DNA of 64,000 nucleotides from Stenocarpella maydis (GCA_002270565.1 NQMI01000121.1:1-64000); one strand, 5' to 3'. Numbered from the stretch's first letter, positions 21,779 through 34,106 are shown. A program made the numbers and translations. Notes: a model not told the origin generated them from the sequence alone.

Positions 21779-22573
21779 CTAGTACTGCCTGTCGCCGCCC
21801 TCCTGGCCGTCCTGCGCTGCAGCACCCTCGCCAACCCCAGGCACGATCTTCTTGCACAGCTCCAGCATTTCCCTCATAAACTCCACCATACTCTCGCAGG
21901 CAACGCTGCTCACCATCGCCTTGTTGTTTGCCCGCCCGACCAGGTCGCACGACGCCGAGAGCCTGTCCGCCATGAGCGCAAGCCGGTAGCGCGCGTCCTC
22001 GCCCTCCCCCTCCTCCTCTCCGCCGTGCACCGCCTGCTGCGCCTGCGCCGTGTATCTCCGCACCCGCGGGACGAGCGTCGCGAGCAGGTCCTTGTGCACG
22101 CCGTCGCCCTCGAGGCGCGAGCCGACGAACTCCCGCCAGAGGGCGTTGCGCGTCGCATGGCCCGCAAAGGGTGTCACGGCCACGACCTCGGCGTGCTTGC
22201 TGAGGCAGTCCTCGCAGAACCTGGTGGCCTCGGACAAGAGGTGCGACAGGCCCTGGATGACGTGGTCGAGCTTCGGTGGCGGTGGCGTTGGCGCGCGGGC
22301 GGTGTCGCGGCGCCTGGCTACCATGCCGCCGCTGCTGCCACGGCCGCCAGCCGGTGGGCTCGCTGGCGCGTGGTGGTGGTGGTCGGCGGCGGCGGCAGCG
22401 GCTGTGGGCGCGGCGGTATCCTCACGCGCCTCCGGGGAGGCATGGTCGCCCCTGGTGGCCATGTTGAGGAATGGGAAGCGCGGGTCGCCGTTGACGGGGT
22501 AGATCTGCACCGGGAGCGGCGCTGGGCCTGGGTAGAAGAGGTTGCGGTAGTCAAAGTTGCTGTTGCGATCCAT
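21779..22573 (-). CDS. Hypothetical protein, 264 residues, no recognised domain
   Basis: A single-exon gene with an excellent start context (ACCGCCATGG). The N-terminal 35 residues are Asn/Pro/Tyr-rich. Residues about 55-100 are disordered, with runs of Ala and His and a Pro-rich patch. From about residue 100 the sequence becomes helical (LDHVIQGLSHLLSEATRFCED) and remains so to near the end (ESMVEFMREMLELCKKIV). No signal peptide or membrane segment is seen. The codon pattern (GC-rich third positions) matches the real genes around it. The family and function are unknown. The long frames on the opposite strand are shadows of this GC-rich sequence. Confidence 0.65.
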   Translation of the reverse strand: MDRNSNFDYRNLFYPGPAPLPVQIYPVNGDPRFPFLNMATRGDHASPEAREDTAAPTAAAAAADHHHHAPASPPAGGRGSSGGMVARRRDTARAPTPPPPKLDHVIQGLSHLLSEATRFCEDCLSKHAEVVAVTPFAGHATRNALWREFVGSRLEGDGVHKDLLATLVPRVRRYTAQAQQAVHGGEEEGEGEDARYRLALMADRLSASCDLVGRANNKAMVSSVACESMVEFMREMLELCKKIVPGVGEGAAAQDGQEGGDRQY

Positions 22574-23195
22574 GGCGGTGCTGATGCTGCTGATGGATCC
22601 TGATCCGTGGCGTTGAGCACCTGAGGAGGTATAGGGGCTGGAACGATGATGAGGAGTGGTGGAAAGATTCGTAATGTTGACGATGCCCTGTGACGGAGGT
22701 TGCTCTATTCTAGGTAGGGATAGATAGCAACTTCAGGAGATCCAACTGCTGCTGATGTCCCTGGTTTGGTCGCCTAGCAACACACAGTTTTGCCTCCAAT
22801 GACTAGCTATATCTGCATGCTTGCCTTGGGAGCTTGTGGTTTCCTCTGCTTGCCCAGGCAAGCTATCAGGCAGACAGCGGCATTGTCTGTTGCTGAGAAG
22901 CTCGCTTCAGAGCAATCTTGAATGCAATCATATTGTTTGCTGCCTTTGGCTTTTTCCTGGAGAGTCTGACAAAAATCAAGTCAAGTTACCGAATACAGCA
23001 TCTATAATCAAAAATTTCACTTCAAAACTCGTTGGTGTTGAATTCAAACAACCTATAGCAGAAGGGCTCGAAGGAAGGCGGGCTCACGGTCCAGATCGAC
23101 TGTAATTTGGTTCAAGGAGTAGCTGGAACTACACATGCGAAACAAATATGTAATCTCCTCAAATTGAATTCTCAGCGGCTCATACCTCGCGTAAA
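22574..23195. other. Intergenic stretch, no gene seen
   Basis: Upstream region of the 264-residue orphan. It has moderate AT content and no coding signal that I can support. Confidence 0.5.
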
Positions 23196-23600
23196 TCAAG
23201 TCATATGATCAGTCCGGTGAGGCCCTGAAACCCACCGTCCAGACTGGTTCCCAGTGAGTGGCATATGAACAATCTTCCCTGCTACGAGACTTGGAGGCTT
23301 AGTGGGCTCCACGCCACGCATTTTGATCCGGGGAAGCTCATCTATCTTTTTCGCTACCAAAGCTGTCTGAAATTTATCCACCAGGGAATGCATGTATCTC
23401 ACACAGAGCTGCCATACTTCTGGGTTGCCTGCTCATGTATGGCTTTTCAGCCGTGGGGATTTGCGCTCGTTGAATACTTACTTGACATACTTGAATTCCC
23501 TTTTTTCGGGCGTCTCCGAAGAGGACACTCGGCTCTTCCCAGGTTGTTGAGTCTCTGGGCGGCGCGGACGGCGGTCCACGGACCAAACTGGACCTATGAT
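23196..23600 (-). pseudogene. Possible gene remnant with one canonical intron
   Basis: A minus-strand frame reads about GPWTAVRAAQRLNNLG.. down to NSSMS. It then meets GTAAGT at about 23485 and resumes after GAGCAG with NPEVWQLCVRYMHSLVDKFQ, continuing to a TGA at 23196. The frame is preserved across this 53-base intron, and the amino-acid composition looks natural. No start codon can be assigned: the frame is closed by a TAG about 23600, which could itself be an acceptor. I do not recognise the protein. It may be a broken gene or chance. Confidence 0.25.
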
Positions 23601-24121
23601 GGCCAAGATTTCGAGCCTTATGTCTCAGATGGCAGCAAATCCAGGCGAGTCTTTTGCTGGTTGATCACACGTGCGACTCGTCTTGTCCAACAATTCTCCA
23701 CCTCTCCGCTGTTCCACCCAAGTCTTTCCCAAACATCACGGTCACCACAAAACAACAAGGTTTACACAGGTCTGGCAGGGCCATTTTTATTTTATTTTAT
23801 GTGTTTATTGATTAACCCAATGTATTGAAGGAGCCAACGTGTATGACAGTAACTTTCTCGAGGCTAATAGAATCATGAGCCTAGCAGCAACCAGACCCCC
23901 CCTCCCACCTCGTATCAAGAAGGCACGTCGCCGCAAACGCCACGGACGCCAACATGACAACAGAACTGAATAACTATGCTTTAGAAACTATCGCACAGTG
24001 CTTGGAAGCCTCCACCACTGGATATCGCGTCCCACACAAAGTGAGGCACGCTCACGTTATGGTCGAGAATGAGATGTTCCCCCGCGTCTCGACAGGCTAC
24101 GTACCCAGGTAGGTAGATCCA
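23601..24121. other. Intergenic stretch, no gene seen
   Basis: About 0.5 kb between the remnant and the secreted orphan. Nothing recognised. The right end carries an ACCCAGGTAGGTAG stretch and is probably 3' UTR of the secreted orphan. Confidence 0.5.
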
Positions 24122-24931
24122 CTAGGAGTTATTCTCACGCTCTTCAACCTTCGCATCAGCCTCGTGCGTGTGGCGCATCGCCTTGGCCTCCTCCACCGAA
24201 AGGATAACATCCGTAATCATCTTACCGAGGGAGCCAAGGGTCTCAGCCAGGGTATTTCCGTAGTCCACTCCCTGGACGGCATTGTTGGAGTAGGTCTCCA
24301 GCTCCTCGGCAGGGGCTGCCCGGCGCTCAAGGGGCTGGCCATGAAAGAGCTTGCCGAAACGGTCCTTGAGTCTCTCGCTCTCGGCTTTCATCCCCCATTC
24401 GAGGATCGACGGGTGCTTGTGGGGGGTTGCCCGTCGCCCGAGTGGCTGGCTATCGTCTGGGGAGGCATCCTCTGTGTCCTCCTGGAACTCGGCCGGCTCA
24501 CCAAGCTCGGCGGCGACTGCGTCGAGCGTGTCTTGGAGATCCTCCGATACTTCGTTTAAAAAGCCCTCAAGGCTTTTCAAGAGCGCCTTGCTCTCTTCAG
24601 GGGAGCCATCAGCTACTAGTATGGACTCCCAGGACTCGCCCATCTTGCTGACTTCGCCTATGGTTTCGTTGAGCACGCCCATGACCGCCTGAAGATCAGA
24701 AAGGTACAGCCGGCGTGTCTCCTCGTCGTTGAGCCGGCCGCTCGATCTCCGCTGCTCCGACTTGTTAATCTGACGAATGGCATCGTCAATGTGCTCTACG
24801 ACCCTCTTCCACTCGTCAATCACAGGAATGTCAGGCAGTCTCGCGAGCTCCGGCAGAAGAGGTGGGAAGGGGATGGCCTGCACTGCTGAGGTGGACAGCA
24901 GCGCGGCGAGGGAAGCGAATAAGGGCTTCAT
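24122..24931 (-). CDS. Putative secreted protein with dibasic cleavage sites
   Basis: A single-exon gene of 269 residues. The N-terminus is a clear signal peptide: two basic-side residues, a hydrophobic stretch of about 12 and a cleavage site after SAVQA near residue 19. The mature part is acidic and predicted helical. There are no Cys residues, so it is not a disulfide-rich effector. Two Arg-Arg sites at residues 166-167 and 203-204 are each followed by similar Ala-x-Pro segments (RRATP, RRAAP). That is the pattern of Kex2 processing in the secretory pathway. Residues 40-140 resemble the helical, coiled 'cell wall galactomannoprotein/hydrophobic surface' type of fungal secreted proteins (repeated VxxxLNETIGEV and LKSLEGFLNEV segments), but I cannot assign it. 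The start has an AAG context and no competing upstream ATG in frame. Confidence 0.7.
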   Translation of the reverse strand: MKPLFASLAALLSTSAVQAIPFPPLLPELARLPDIPVIDEWKRVVEHIDDAIRQINKSEQRRSSGRLNDEETRRLYLSDLQAVMGVLNETIGEVSKMGESWESILVADGSPEESKALLKSLEGFLNEVSEDLQDTLDAVAAELGEPAEFQEDTEDASPDDSQPLGRRATPHKHPSILEWGMKAESERLKDRFGKLFHGQPLERRAAPAEELETYSNNAVQGVDYGNTLAETLGSLGKMITDVILSVEEAKAMRHTHEADAKVEERENNS

Positions 24932-25536
24932 CTTGATGTTTTTTCTTTTGAGTCGGGCTGGTGTATAAGTGTAGACTATCGGGACTTGAGAAGATATAAG
25001 TTGAGGGTTGGTGGTGGCAGGCCAAGGTTGCAGGATATTTTGGAAAGGGTGAAGAAACAGAATCGAAGAAACAGAGTTGGCAATATATGCAACGTGGTTT
25101 AAATAAAATTCTCCATCACCCCGGTCGATTGATCTCTGAGGCTATTGCTTGTAGATCAAGGCTACCTGTCGAGCGAATATATGCCGGTTCAAGTCTACCG
25201 TGAGCTAGAGGAACTATCAAGTCAATTTTGCCTCTAACGATGAATTCGTTCCGCCGTGGGCTATATTGAGAACTAGCGGATGGAATATTGGTATGCGTAG
25301 CGCTGCCTGTCAATAATTACTTTTGTTCGGCCAGCCTAGTTACCCAGAAACGTGGCCGACGGCGGGAGCGATACAAGGTCACATTAGTTGTTTGGGTCTC
25401 ATGATCGTACTAGCCAAATATCATTATCACATAATGACCCATCTAAAATTTGACCGCTTGTTCTAGAGGCGATCAGCGGGCGCGGCTCATCTTTCTAAAC
25501 TGCTTAAGTATTTTCGACACGAGTTTAGACAGCCAC

Positions 25537-25540
<4 letters not shown>

Positions 25541-25575
<35 letters not shown>
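25541..25575. repeat. (GA)n microsatellite
   Basis: About 17 GA units, followed by an A-rich and T-rich patch. It lies in intergenic sequence. Confidence 0.95.
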
Positions 25576-25579
<4 letters not shown>

Positions 25580-26988
25580 AAAGATTTTTTTGAAAGCCAA
25601 GAAAAAGAAAAGGGGGGTTTTTTTTTTAAAAAAAAAAGAAAAGAAAATCAAAACTCAACCAATAACTAAGTCACGGTTTCGTGACACAAAGTCTCTCTCT
25701 CGTATAAACCAGATAGTATGCAAGAGAAAGCGGCATTTGAATACGTTACAGGTGCTAACAACTCCCAAGTGCTGGAGCCTCCCAAATCATGTGGAAAGCG
25801 GGCGAAGGGCACCTGGGTTATACCAGTCTCCACGATGGATATAATGTTGAAAGCAGTCTAGACTATCCGTATTCTTTGAGTTCTTATACTGAGCGGGAAC
25901 GACTATAATTACTCCAGCTGGCCAGCGGACAAGTTAGGTTGTGGGCTATCCGTATAGATCGCCATGCATAGTTCTAAATAGTAACCATCCAATCTACTTC
26001 TGCAAGCCAGTGTTGAGCTGGAGTTTCAAAGCAGAAAACAATGCGAGATATCCTTAGAAGCCCCTGGAAACAGCCGCCTCTTCTATTCAGATCAAGGTAA
26101 TTGCCGTGTTCGCAAACATGTCCAGCATTTCAGTTCCACACCGACCTAGCTCTTCTCTACAAATCTGCATTCCTGCTCATGTGTGAGGGTTGAACTTCCA
26201 GGATAGACATGCATAACTGGGGTCGCGTTCAAATGACATCAACTGAGGTTGTTCATCACATGCATCTCCTGTATGGGCCCTCAGCCAGAGGACAACATCC
26301 TCGATTAGAGACCTCATCAAACGGCTGCTGATGCAGTGCGACACTGGTTTGCTCATAAGCCCACCTAGGTATAGACCAGTAAGATTCTCTTATTACCAGG
26401 CCTTGGGTAGAGCGTAACATACAGCGCGGTTCTACTGGAAGCCAGCCAGCAGAGAGATAGCTGATCAATCACCGTAGAACCCGTCAGAAACACTCACTGC
26501 TACAGCACTACGAGGTGTGGATCTGCAATATCTGACAATGGAAACTGCAGATTTGTATGCCCGACGCTGACAGTCGGCATACAAGGCAGGCTGACCAATC
26601 GGTATACCGCAGCACTCCCTCGCCGCCGTCCCCAACACTGACATGACAAGCCCGAGACTTGCTCGAGGTCCGGATGAGATGGGGCCACCACCCAAGGGAA
26701 TTACACTCAAAGCACGCTTATAGTCGAGGCCGAGGACGCGACAGAGAGAAGCTGAGGCGAGAACAATAGGCGGCTTGAGGCGGGCGGGCGGGGGAAGTTG
26801 GGTAGGAGGGGTGCCACATACACACAACTTGGCATTTCTTCAGGGACCCCCCGCGGTGCGAGACATGCATTGTGTAATGGACCTGAGCAGAGACATGCAG
26901 AGAGACAGCTGCAATGGGTACCCAATGAGGGGAATCCCGCCACGCGAGGGATGGGCACCAGGTGATGGTGCGTGGTGGTGGTGGTGGT

Positions 26989-27025
26989 CTGTCTGTCTGT
27001 CTGTCTGTCTGTCTGGCTGGCTGGC
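26989..27025. repeat. (CTGT)n then (CTGG)n tetranucleotide tract
   Basis: Six to seven CTGT units run directly into three CTGG units. The tract follows a run of GTG repeats at 26972-26988. Confidence 0.9.
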
Positions 27026-27282
27026 TGTTTGTTTGTCTTCCCAGACGGGCCAGCCGGGTGCATTATTAGGCCTTGGACGGAAGAGTGCAGCTGCATGACC
27101 TAGGTAATTAGTACTCCGTACAGAAGGTTACGAGTGGGTTGTGGTTGTGTGGTGGGGAGGAGGTCTGGTTGGTCCACCCGGAACGGGGAAGAATGGGACG
27201 AGTACTGTGTGCATGACGGTGCCTCGTTCCTGTTGCCTTGCCGGCCATTCCAGTCCAGCCCGGGACCAAGATCGATCTGAAG

Positions 27283-27498
27283 ATGAGAGGTTTTTCTTTT
27301 GGGCTTCTTTTTGCTGCCGCTCCTACGCTCTTGGCAATTCATGGTACGGCGATGATGAGTCCTGACGCCTCGAGAATCCCTCGTCGCAAAAGAGGCACCC
27401 CAAGTTGGAGGTTGGGTTGTCATGACGGCCAGTCATGCGGCACAGGCGAGAGAAATGGTGAATGCACCTTGATGCCGCCTCCGCCTCCTCACTGCTAG
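27283..27498 (+). CDS. Candidate small secreted Cys-containing peptide precursor
   Basis: A 71-residue open frame. The first 21 residues form a plausible signal peptide (basic second residue, hydrophobic core GLLFAAAPTLLAI). A short spacer ends in the strong Kex2-type site IPRRKR at residues 32-37. The remaining 34 residues contain four Cys: GCHDGQSC, NGEC and a Pro-run ending PPPHC. This is the layout of processed fungal peptides. The CxxGQxC-like part loosely recalls alpha-type pheromones, but spacing and flanks differ and there are no repeats. The start has an A at -3. Against it: the frame is short, lies in a gene-poor region and has no recognised homologue, so it could be chance. Confidence 0.35.
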   Translation: MRGFSFGLLFAAAPTLLAIHGTAMMSPDASRIPRRKRGTPSWRLGCHDGQSCGTGERNGECTLMPPPPPHC

Positions 27499-28661
27499 GT
27501 TCCTTGCATGCTGTTCCACTTCTCCGGGTTGGTCTGGAATCGTTTCGACGGCCGAGTCCCGCAAATGGGCCCGAATCCCAAACTGCCCAAAATGCCCCAG
27601 GGCGGCTGGCTGGTCATGTCTCGGTGCCAAGCGATTGCGGAGGGCAGCGGCAGCGAACCTTCGGTCGGAAAAGGCTGATCAAGAACCTGGGTACATGTAG
27701 ATACTGCCCACATCCATGCGTACAGCAGACATATACAGGGTTACATGGGCTACGTGCCGAGGCAGCCGTCCGTACCTGTCTCAGGTGAAGCAGTGCCTGG
27801 GGAGAAGAGTTGAAGGGGGCCCACCCCCATCAGTCAATAATCAACCACACACCCGTTACTTAAACCACTGCTGCCACTCGTCCTGGCCTTGTCGATCAGC
27901 AGCCAAGAGAGGGCGAGAGGCAGAGAGGCGTACGCATCTGCGTGCGATGTGACCTTCTCTTGTCGGCTGTGCTGCCGATGACGCGCCAAAGCACAGCAGC
28001 AGCATGCAGCGGGGCGTGATCCTGAGCCACACGTTTCGGTGCCATATCAAAGACTGCACACAACACACACACACACACACACACATACTCTCTCTCTCTC
28101 TCACTGAACATTCACACAGCACACGGGTGCGTACATGCTCGCATGCACAGATGACGTTCCTCCACCACCGATATCTATACTACTTCTAATAATGGTCCGG
28201 TCCTAGTCCTGGGGTCCACAGCCCATCTCCAACGTGACAAGGCCTGTGTGCGAGTGCGCAGGTGTGTGAGAAGCCGGGCCTCGTCCGACTGGCCGACCGT
28301 AGACAACCACCCACCCTGCGCCCCCAACCAAACCCCCCCCCTTCCCACTTCGGACGACCCGAGCCAGGGCGGCACAAACTCACCTTTGGCCCTCGCCCTT
28401 TCCTCCTTCGGCCCCTCTTGATTGATCTGACAGACGACATGTTTTTGCACAGATGAGAGGTCGACTCTCGACGTGTGGAAAAGGGGATGGTTGCTGGGCA
28501 AAACCCAGCCCCTGGCGTCCAAGCCTCCCAGGGAAGCCAGACCCTGACACATGACAAGCCGAACCCAGCCACAGCATGATTAACTCTATTTCTCAAGGCC
28601 CCGAGCAAAGATCCACCGCCGGCAGAAGCTCTCTGGCCCCCGCCCCTGTCGCTGCTAAACC

Positions 28662-28663
<2 letters not shown>

Positions 28664-28722
<59 letters not shown>

Positions 28723-28725
28723 TGT
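28664..28725. repeat. (CT)n-(GT)n compound microsatellite
   Basis: About 21 CT units at 28664-28705 followed without interruption by about 10 GT units. It is the longest dinucleotide tract in the window. Confidence 0.95.
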
Positions 28726-30603
28726 TTACATGGTATTTGCTGTGATCATGTACTCCGTGCAGTACTGACTTCGACGGCGGTGACCCCTGTCGGGTCGCAC
28801 CAGCACGGTGGGTCAGCAATCCATTTCCACTGCATTCCCCGGCCCCGGGATCGCAAGAGCAGCAAGCCACAACGGCCTGGAAAGGTCAGGTAGGTTCTCC
28901 TCTTGGTCTCTGGTCCCTTCCCCGATGTAATGTATACTACATATCGGAAACCGGAATGGGAGCGGCTAGTAGTAGTGTACTGTATACAGGCCCGAAGAGA
29001 GGGAGAGAGGTTACTGGCAGTCCCAACCCGCGGTAATATGAAACAGACGTGCCGGTGGCAGAGACTTTGAAACGCGAAACGAGGTTGGGAGCGGCCTGCC
29101 AGGCCTCAGCCTGCCCTGAGCCCCCCCCCCAGTCCACTGGCAAAGTTCGCCTCCAGTCGTTGAAATTACACGTCTTGAGAGTGTCAGAGGCGAGGCCACA
29201 GATTGGCTGCCCGCCGCCCGCTCAGGACGGTCTGTATACCTGTAGTCTCTCGCTGTGTGGTCGTGCCCCCGGCCCAACTGCCGTGCCCAGCAGACTGCCC
29301 GCCTGCCCGCCGTATGCCAGCGCTCTGCCGACTTTTCCGCCCAAGGCGCCTTGCCTCGCCTGGCTGTTCACCTTGAGGAGGCTGACTGGCTGGTTGGCTG
29401 GTTGGCTGCATGGGAGCCCCATAATACTTGTTGCCCATCACCGAGCCTCAACCACCAAACCTTCACAATACGAGCAACATAGTGCAGTGCTGCTGCGCAA
29501 CGCTGGGCGCGGCTGCGCGGCTGCGCGGCGGCACACGGCAGATCCGGCCAGGTCGCCGTGGATGATCCGCAGTTGAAACGGCGGGTGCCTGGATCATCTC
29601 CCTTCTTGCGATGGTGTCCCAATCTTTGCACACAAAACAATTCCTTTTCTTGAAGGGGGGTGGGGGGGGGCGGTCCGTATTCCAAAAGTTATGCTTTACG
29701 GACTGGTCCCTATGAAATTTTCTTGGGGTGTGGGTTTTCGCTGGTTGACTTTGGCGAGAAGTTAAATCCTGAGCGACAGGAAACCCTATTATTTTATAAA
29801 TATAAAATTGTCGGGCAATTTGTGAAGTGAAGCGCCAGCCAATGTCGATCCAGTCAGCCTCGCCCGCCCGCCAAAAGCTCCGACAGCCCCGAGGAGGAGG
29901 ATAAAAAAGCCGGCCGATAATGAGCCCCAGACTTTGCAGCACATGACCGGTACTGCACTGTGCATCATTAGGCTCGCATCGTTGCAGGCACAGGAGATGA
30001 TCCACGCCCCGGGTAGTATACTATGTACGAGATTCCTGTGATATAGGCCGGGCTGGTAGACAGACCGCAGGGGTGCCCGGCGCTGGAGTTTTGTTTGTTT
30101 AGAAACCCGCGGAGAAACGAGGGTGGGTCATAATCATGATGCCCGCGGGGGCAGTTTCGAGTCGAGGCCCCCAAATGTGGGTTTCGTCCATGTGCTCTCC
30201 CACAGTTGGGGGGGCCCTGGCGGGCATTGGGTGGGTACAGAGTGCAGACCGTAGTGTAGATGGGATGGCCCTCCCCCAGGGGAGCTGCTGCTTTTGCTGG
30301 TGCTGGTTGCACATGTACTATTGCTAACGCTTGTCGCGGGCAAAACCATGCCTGTTCCAATGCATTGACGAAGCTGGGGGAGGTCCCGTGTCTGCTATAT
30401 TAATACAAAGCTTGGGGACCGGGCCTGGTCGTTTCGTACCTGAAAAGCAACCACTCTTTTCCAGACGCAGCCGCGCCCTCCAGGGGAACCGGCCAATGAC
30501 CTGCGCCCGGGCATATCTAGGTGCCGCGGCCTGGCTGAAGGCTGAAATGCCGACGGCCGATCCATGATGCTCGGTGGTCGAGGTTCGTCATGAGATACGT
30601 ATC

Positions 30604-30630
<27 letters not shown>
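30604..30630. repeat. (CAGC)n tetranucleotide repeat
   Basis: Six to seven CAGC units in uninterrupted tandem, within the gene-poor block. Confidence 0.95.
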
Positions 30631-30634
<4 letters not shown>

Positions 30635-33600
30635 CCTCTCAGGTTTCCCCGAACAAGGGAGCTCTGCTCCACGTGCCGGATGCGCGGACCCTTCGCAGAT
30701 ACGGGGCCATCCTGTCCGTGGTAGTGTACCATTCCGCACAGATGGGACGGAAGGGTTCAGACACAAAGGGCCCAGGCCCCCAACGAAAGTACACTTGTGA
30801 GGACCACCGGATGGGCCAGAACCCGCCGCCACTCCCCGTGGGCGAATCAACCACACGGGTGAAGAAGAGGGTAGGGGGAAAACGGGTGATCTCCCAATCA
30901 ACGAAACACGCACATCTCGGTGGGTGGTGGCTGGTAGGTAGGAGGGGAGAGATACTTGGTAATAGAGCGGGGGTCGGCCATCAACCCGACAGCCAGACAG
31001 ACAGACAGGCCCGACAGCCACCCGCAAAAGGGAGGATGCTCGATGTTGCGTTATTATGGCGCATGGGAGGCTAGGTCGGCTGGTGGGTAGACTACAACAG
31101 TAGCAACGAGGGACAACCTGCCAACCTGCCAACCTGCCAACCCTCCCGACTCGGCGCGTGCGCAGGGAGCGGCAGACGGTTACATGATGGGTAGGACAGC
31201 TGCCGTGACATTGTTTGAGGCCATCGAGATGCTGTGTGCGGCGTGTGTGCGCTTCTCGACATCGCATTTTTTTCTAGCCAGGCTGTTTTCAACACCCTGT
31301 CTATGGCTGACTGACCAACTGTGCATCTTGAACTGTATCACGGTTGGGCCGGTCGATTTATTGTTCCTGATCGGGCATAGGGCGAGGGATGGAGGCGTCA
31401 ACAAGGATGGGAGAGACACACATGTCCGGACGAGGTGAGACATGCATGCATGTATCGGCCCGCCGCACTCGATAAAAAGGCCATGTCTCCGATCTGACGC
31501 TAACTCTCTTGCTGGTTCTCCAGATGGTGAAGGGGAGAGAGCGGGACAAGGATGCTCGAAAACTGAGACCTCTGCTCGCTCAAAAATCCAGTTGTGAGAG
31601 ACATGCCAGCAAGTACCTACTCCGTACAGAGGCCCTGGACAGCTGTGATCGGGCCTCAAAGAGTGCCATGGCCTGCCTGGACACGGCTGGGATGGGTGCC
31701 CGGGCCCAGACCAGAGGACCATCTCGGCCGCCTGGCATGTACTTTGACCAGGGAGGGCATAGCGCGTGGCCTGTAGAGGATCCCAAGCAGCAGACCAGTC
31801 TGCTTCCCAACGCTGGCCAGACGGAGCGGTGCCATGCCGCATGCTCAACGGAGTACATATAAGCTGATTTGGGGTGTTGTTATCAGAAAGTCACTCGGGC
31901 CAGCACTGGCAGAGCGTCGTCGCCGCCCAGTGGTGTTGCTGAGAGACGTCACACAACGTACGCGGACGCAGGTCCTCCTCGCGGGCCTTGACCCGTTGCC
32001 TGCGGCTAGAGCATGAATCGGACACCCGGCCATTTCTGTTTCACGCAGGGCAAGCCCAAGATGGCACGCAAATGTGTATATGCGGTCGGCAACCTCAGTG
32101 CCGCCAACGTTGCTCCCGCCGGGTACGGCCACCCGCCTGCCCCCGGCACGTAATGTGTGTCGTCCAGAGGCAACCCGAGGACACACGAGATTCCGCCTGC
32201 CAGACCCCTGCTGTGCAGTATACACACCTGCACACCCGCACCAGACCCAGCCACAGCCAGCGTGATGAGCATCAATAAGCACGGGGCACCGCCCCCTCGG
32301 GACAGCCGCGCACACACCCGGACGGCTGGGTAGGTGGCAGGCCCCCCATGCTGCTGTGCTGAGATGTGCGCCGTCGGCACTCTGGTGCTGAGGAGCAGAT
32401 CGTCCGCCGCCCCCTGTGTGAGCTCGTAGGGCTGAGGATCGCCTGCCTTCGTTGGCTGGTTGGTGGGCTATCATGACCTCTTTCTCTTCTCTGGTACGGA
32501 GGGCAGACGCGCAGTTCCTTTTGGTTGCGAAGGCAAGTGGGTCTCGCCCTCTGTAATCCGTAATAGGCACGCCGAAACGGTCACGGTACATTGCTGTCAA
32601 GCATGTCAGAACCCCACCGCTACCCGGGGATGGGAAAGACACACTGTACTGCGATCGATCGTCCAAGCATCTGCGTGAGCCCTCGGCATTACACTACAAC
32701 TGCCCTCGATCCACACAATACACATATATGCCAGGCAGGAGACAGGCCAGGCCAGGCGAGAGGAGGCATATGACCTGGTTCTGTCTCGGCCGCCTTTCCA
32801 TACTACCACTATGCCCTGTCCCATCTCACCGTCCCATCGCAGCACATCGAGTCACACATACACGCCTTCGGCCGCCCGAGGCACACCAACACAAACACGC
32901 ACATTCCAACACAGGCACAGGCACAGGCACAGGCACGCAACAATACACATACACGTACACACACAACCCCCCTCAGCAGCCGCCGCCGCTCAGGTCGGGC
33001 TTAAACCAACCCCCCGGGCGACGTCACGCCGCCGCAAACATGTGCGCGTGTGCGCGTGTGCGGAGCCGTAAGCTGATGGGCGGCACCGGAAGGATGCGGC
33101 ATGGGATTCCCTCTGCCTGTCAGGCAAGAACCCTCCGCGGGGGCCATGAGAGAGAGGGGGTGGTAACAGTAGTTGGTGCCCTGTGGACGACGTCTTGACC
33201 GCCTGGGCTGCCGAGATCCAATAATCAAAAATCCCGTCTGTCCATCTTCGCTGTAGTCTAGTGTAGCCCACGGAAGGATGGACACTTGTTTTGCTCGCCT
33301 GTCCGCCAGCCCGCCCGCCCAGCCCGCCCGGCTAGCAGTTACTGATAGACGACGGGGGAGGGTACGTACAGTAAAGTAGTAGATACAGCCAGCTCGAATA
33401 TGTTACTCAGGTCGGCGGCGGCGACTGGGCACACGGGGGAGGCCTTCTCTTTCTCCCATCTTTGCCTGCCCACAGCGGTGTTTCTTCGCGATTGTCCTCA
33501 TCCTCGCCCTCTTGCCCTCCCCGGCTGCCGGCTGCCCGCCCACCCGCTCCGGTTCCTCACTCACGGGCAGCGCGCTTGCGCAACCCCTGCGATGGGCAGA

Positions 33601-34054
33601 GCGAGAACGGGAACCCTTCCATTGTGGTTGTGTATGGGTGTGTGTGTGTGTGTGTGTGGGGCCCGTCGGCCGGCCCCTAGGCTCGGTGCTGGCGTGCACT
33701 GGGTGGCCCAGCCCAGCAGGCAAGCCGATGTAGTTACTGCTATGTATGTAGTACGGAGTATACACCACCAGGCCCGGGTGTGTCTCCTGTCCCACAGTGT
33801 GTGGTTTTCCCCACCGCCCCTGCGCATTCACTTTGCGCGAGTGCGGATATCTTGTTACTTGCCCTGCCCTACCTTCTCCTAGTACGCTTCCCTGATGTTG
33901 ACTCAAGATTAGGTGTGCCACGTCCCCCTGGCCAACTAAAGCGTCAACTGCTCGTGTAAAACGCCCAGACGACCCAGCGGCGCTAATGGACGACGAGGGA
34001 ACATGTGTGTATGAGTGAGCACCTGGGCATGTAAGGCATAGTGGTTTTTTTCCT

Positions 34055-34056
<2 letters not shown>

Positions 34057-34105
<49 letters not shown>
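34057..34105. repeat. Poly-T tract of 49 bases
   Basis: An uninterrupted run of 49 T, preceded by a shorter T-rich stretch. On the minus strand it is an A49 tail directly after the sequence that occupies 34106-34440. A retroposed RNA inserted in minus orientation would look like this, but a replication-slippage homopolymer is equally possible. Confidence 0.9.

Positions 34106-34106
<1 letters not shown>

Larger units (their letters stand above)
24932..27282. other. Long intergenic stretch with microsatellites
   Basis: About 2.3 kb without a supportable gene. It contains a (GA)n run at 25541-25575, an A/T homopolymer-rich patch at 25584-25650, and a CTGT/CTGG tetranucleotide tract at 26989-27025. 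Frames in 26.4-27.1 kb overlap on both strands and show no domain. Confidence 0.55.

Noticed and set aside
21632..22603. Plus-strand frame of 323 residues opposite the 264-residue orphan
   Set aside because: The composition (Arg, Ala, Val, Gly runs) is typical of an antisense shadow in GC-rich DNA, and the minus frame has the better start context.
27283..27498. Alpha-type mating pheromone precursor
   Set aside because: The CxxGQxC resemblance is loose, the Trp flanks are missing and there is no repeated peptide unit.
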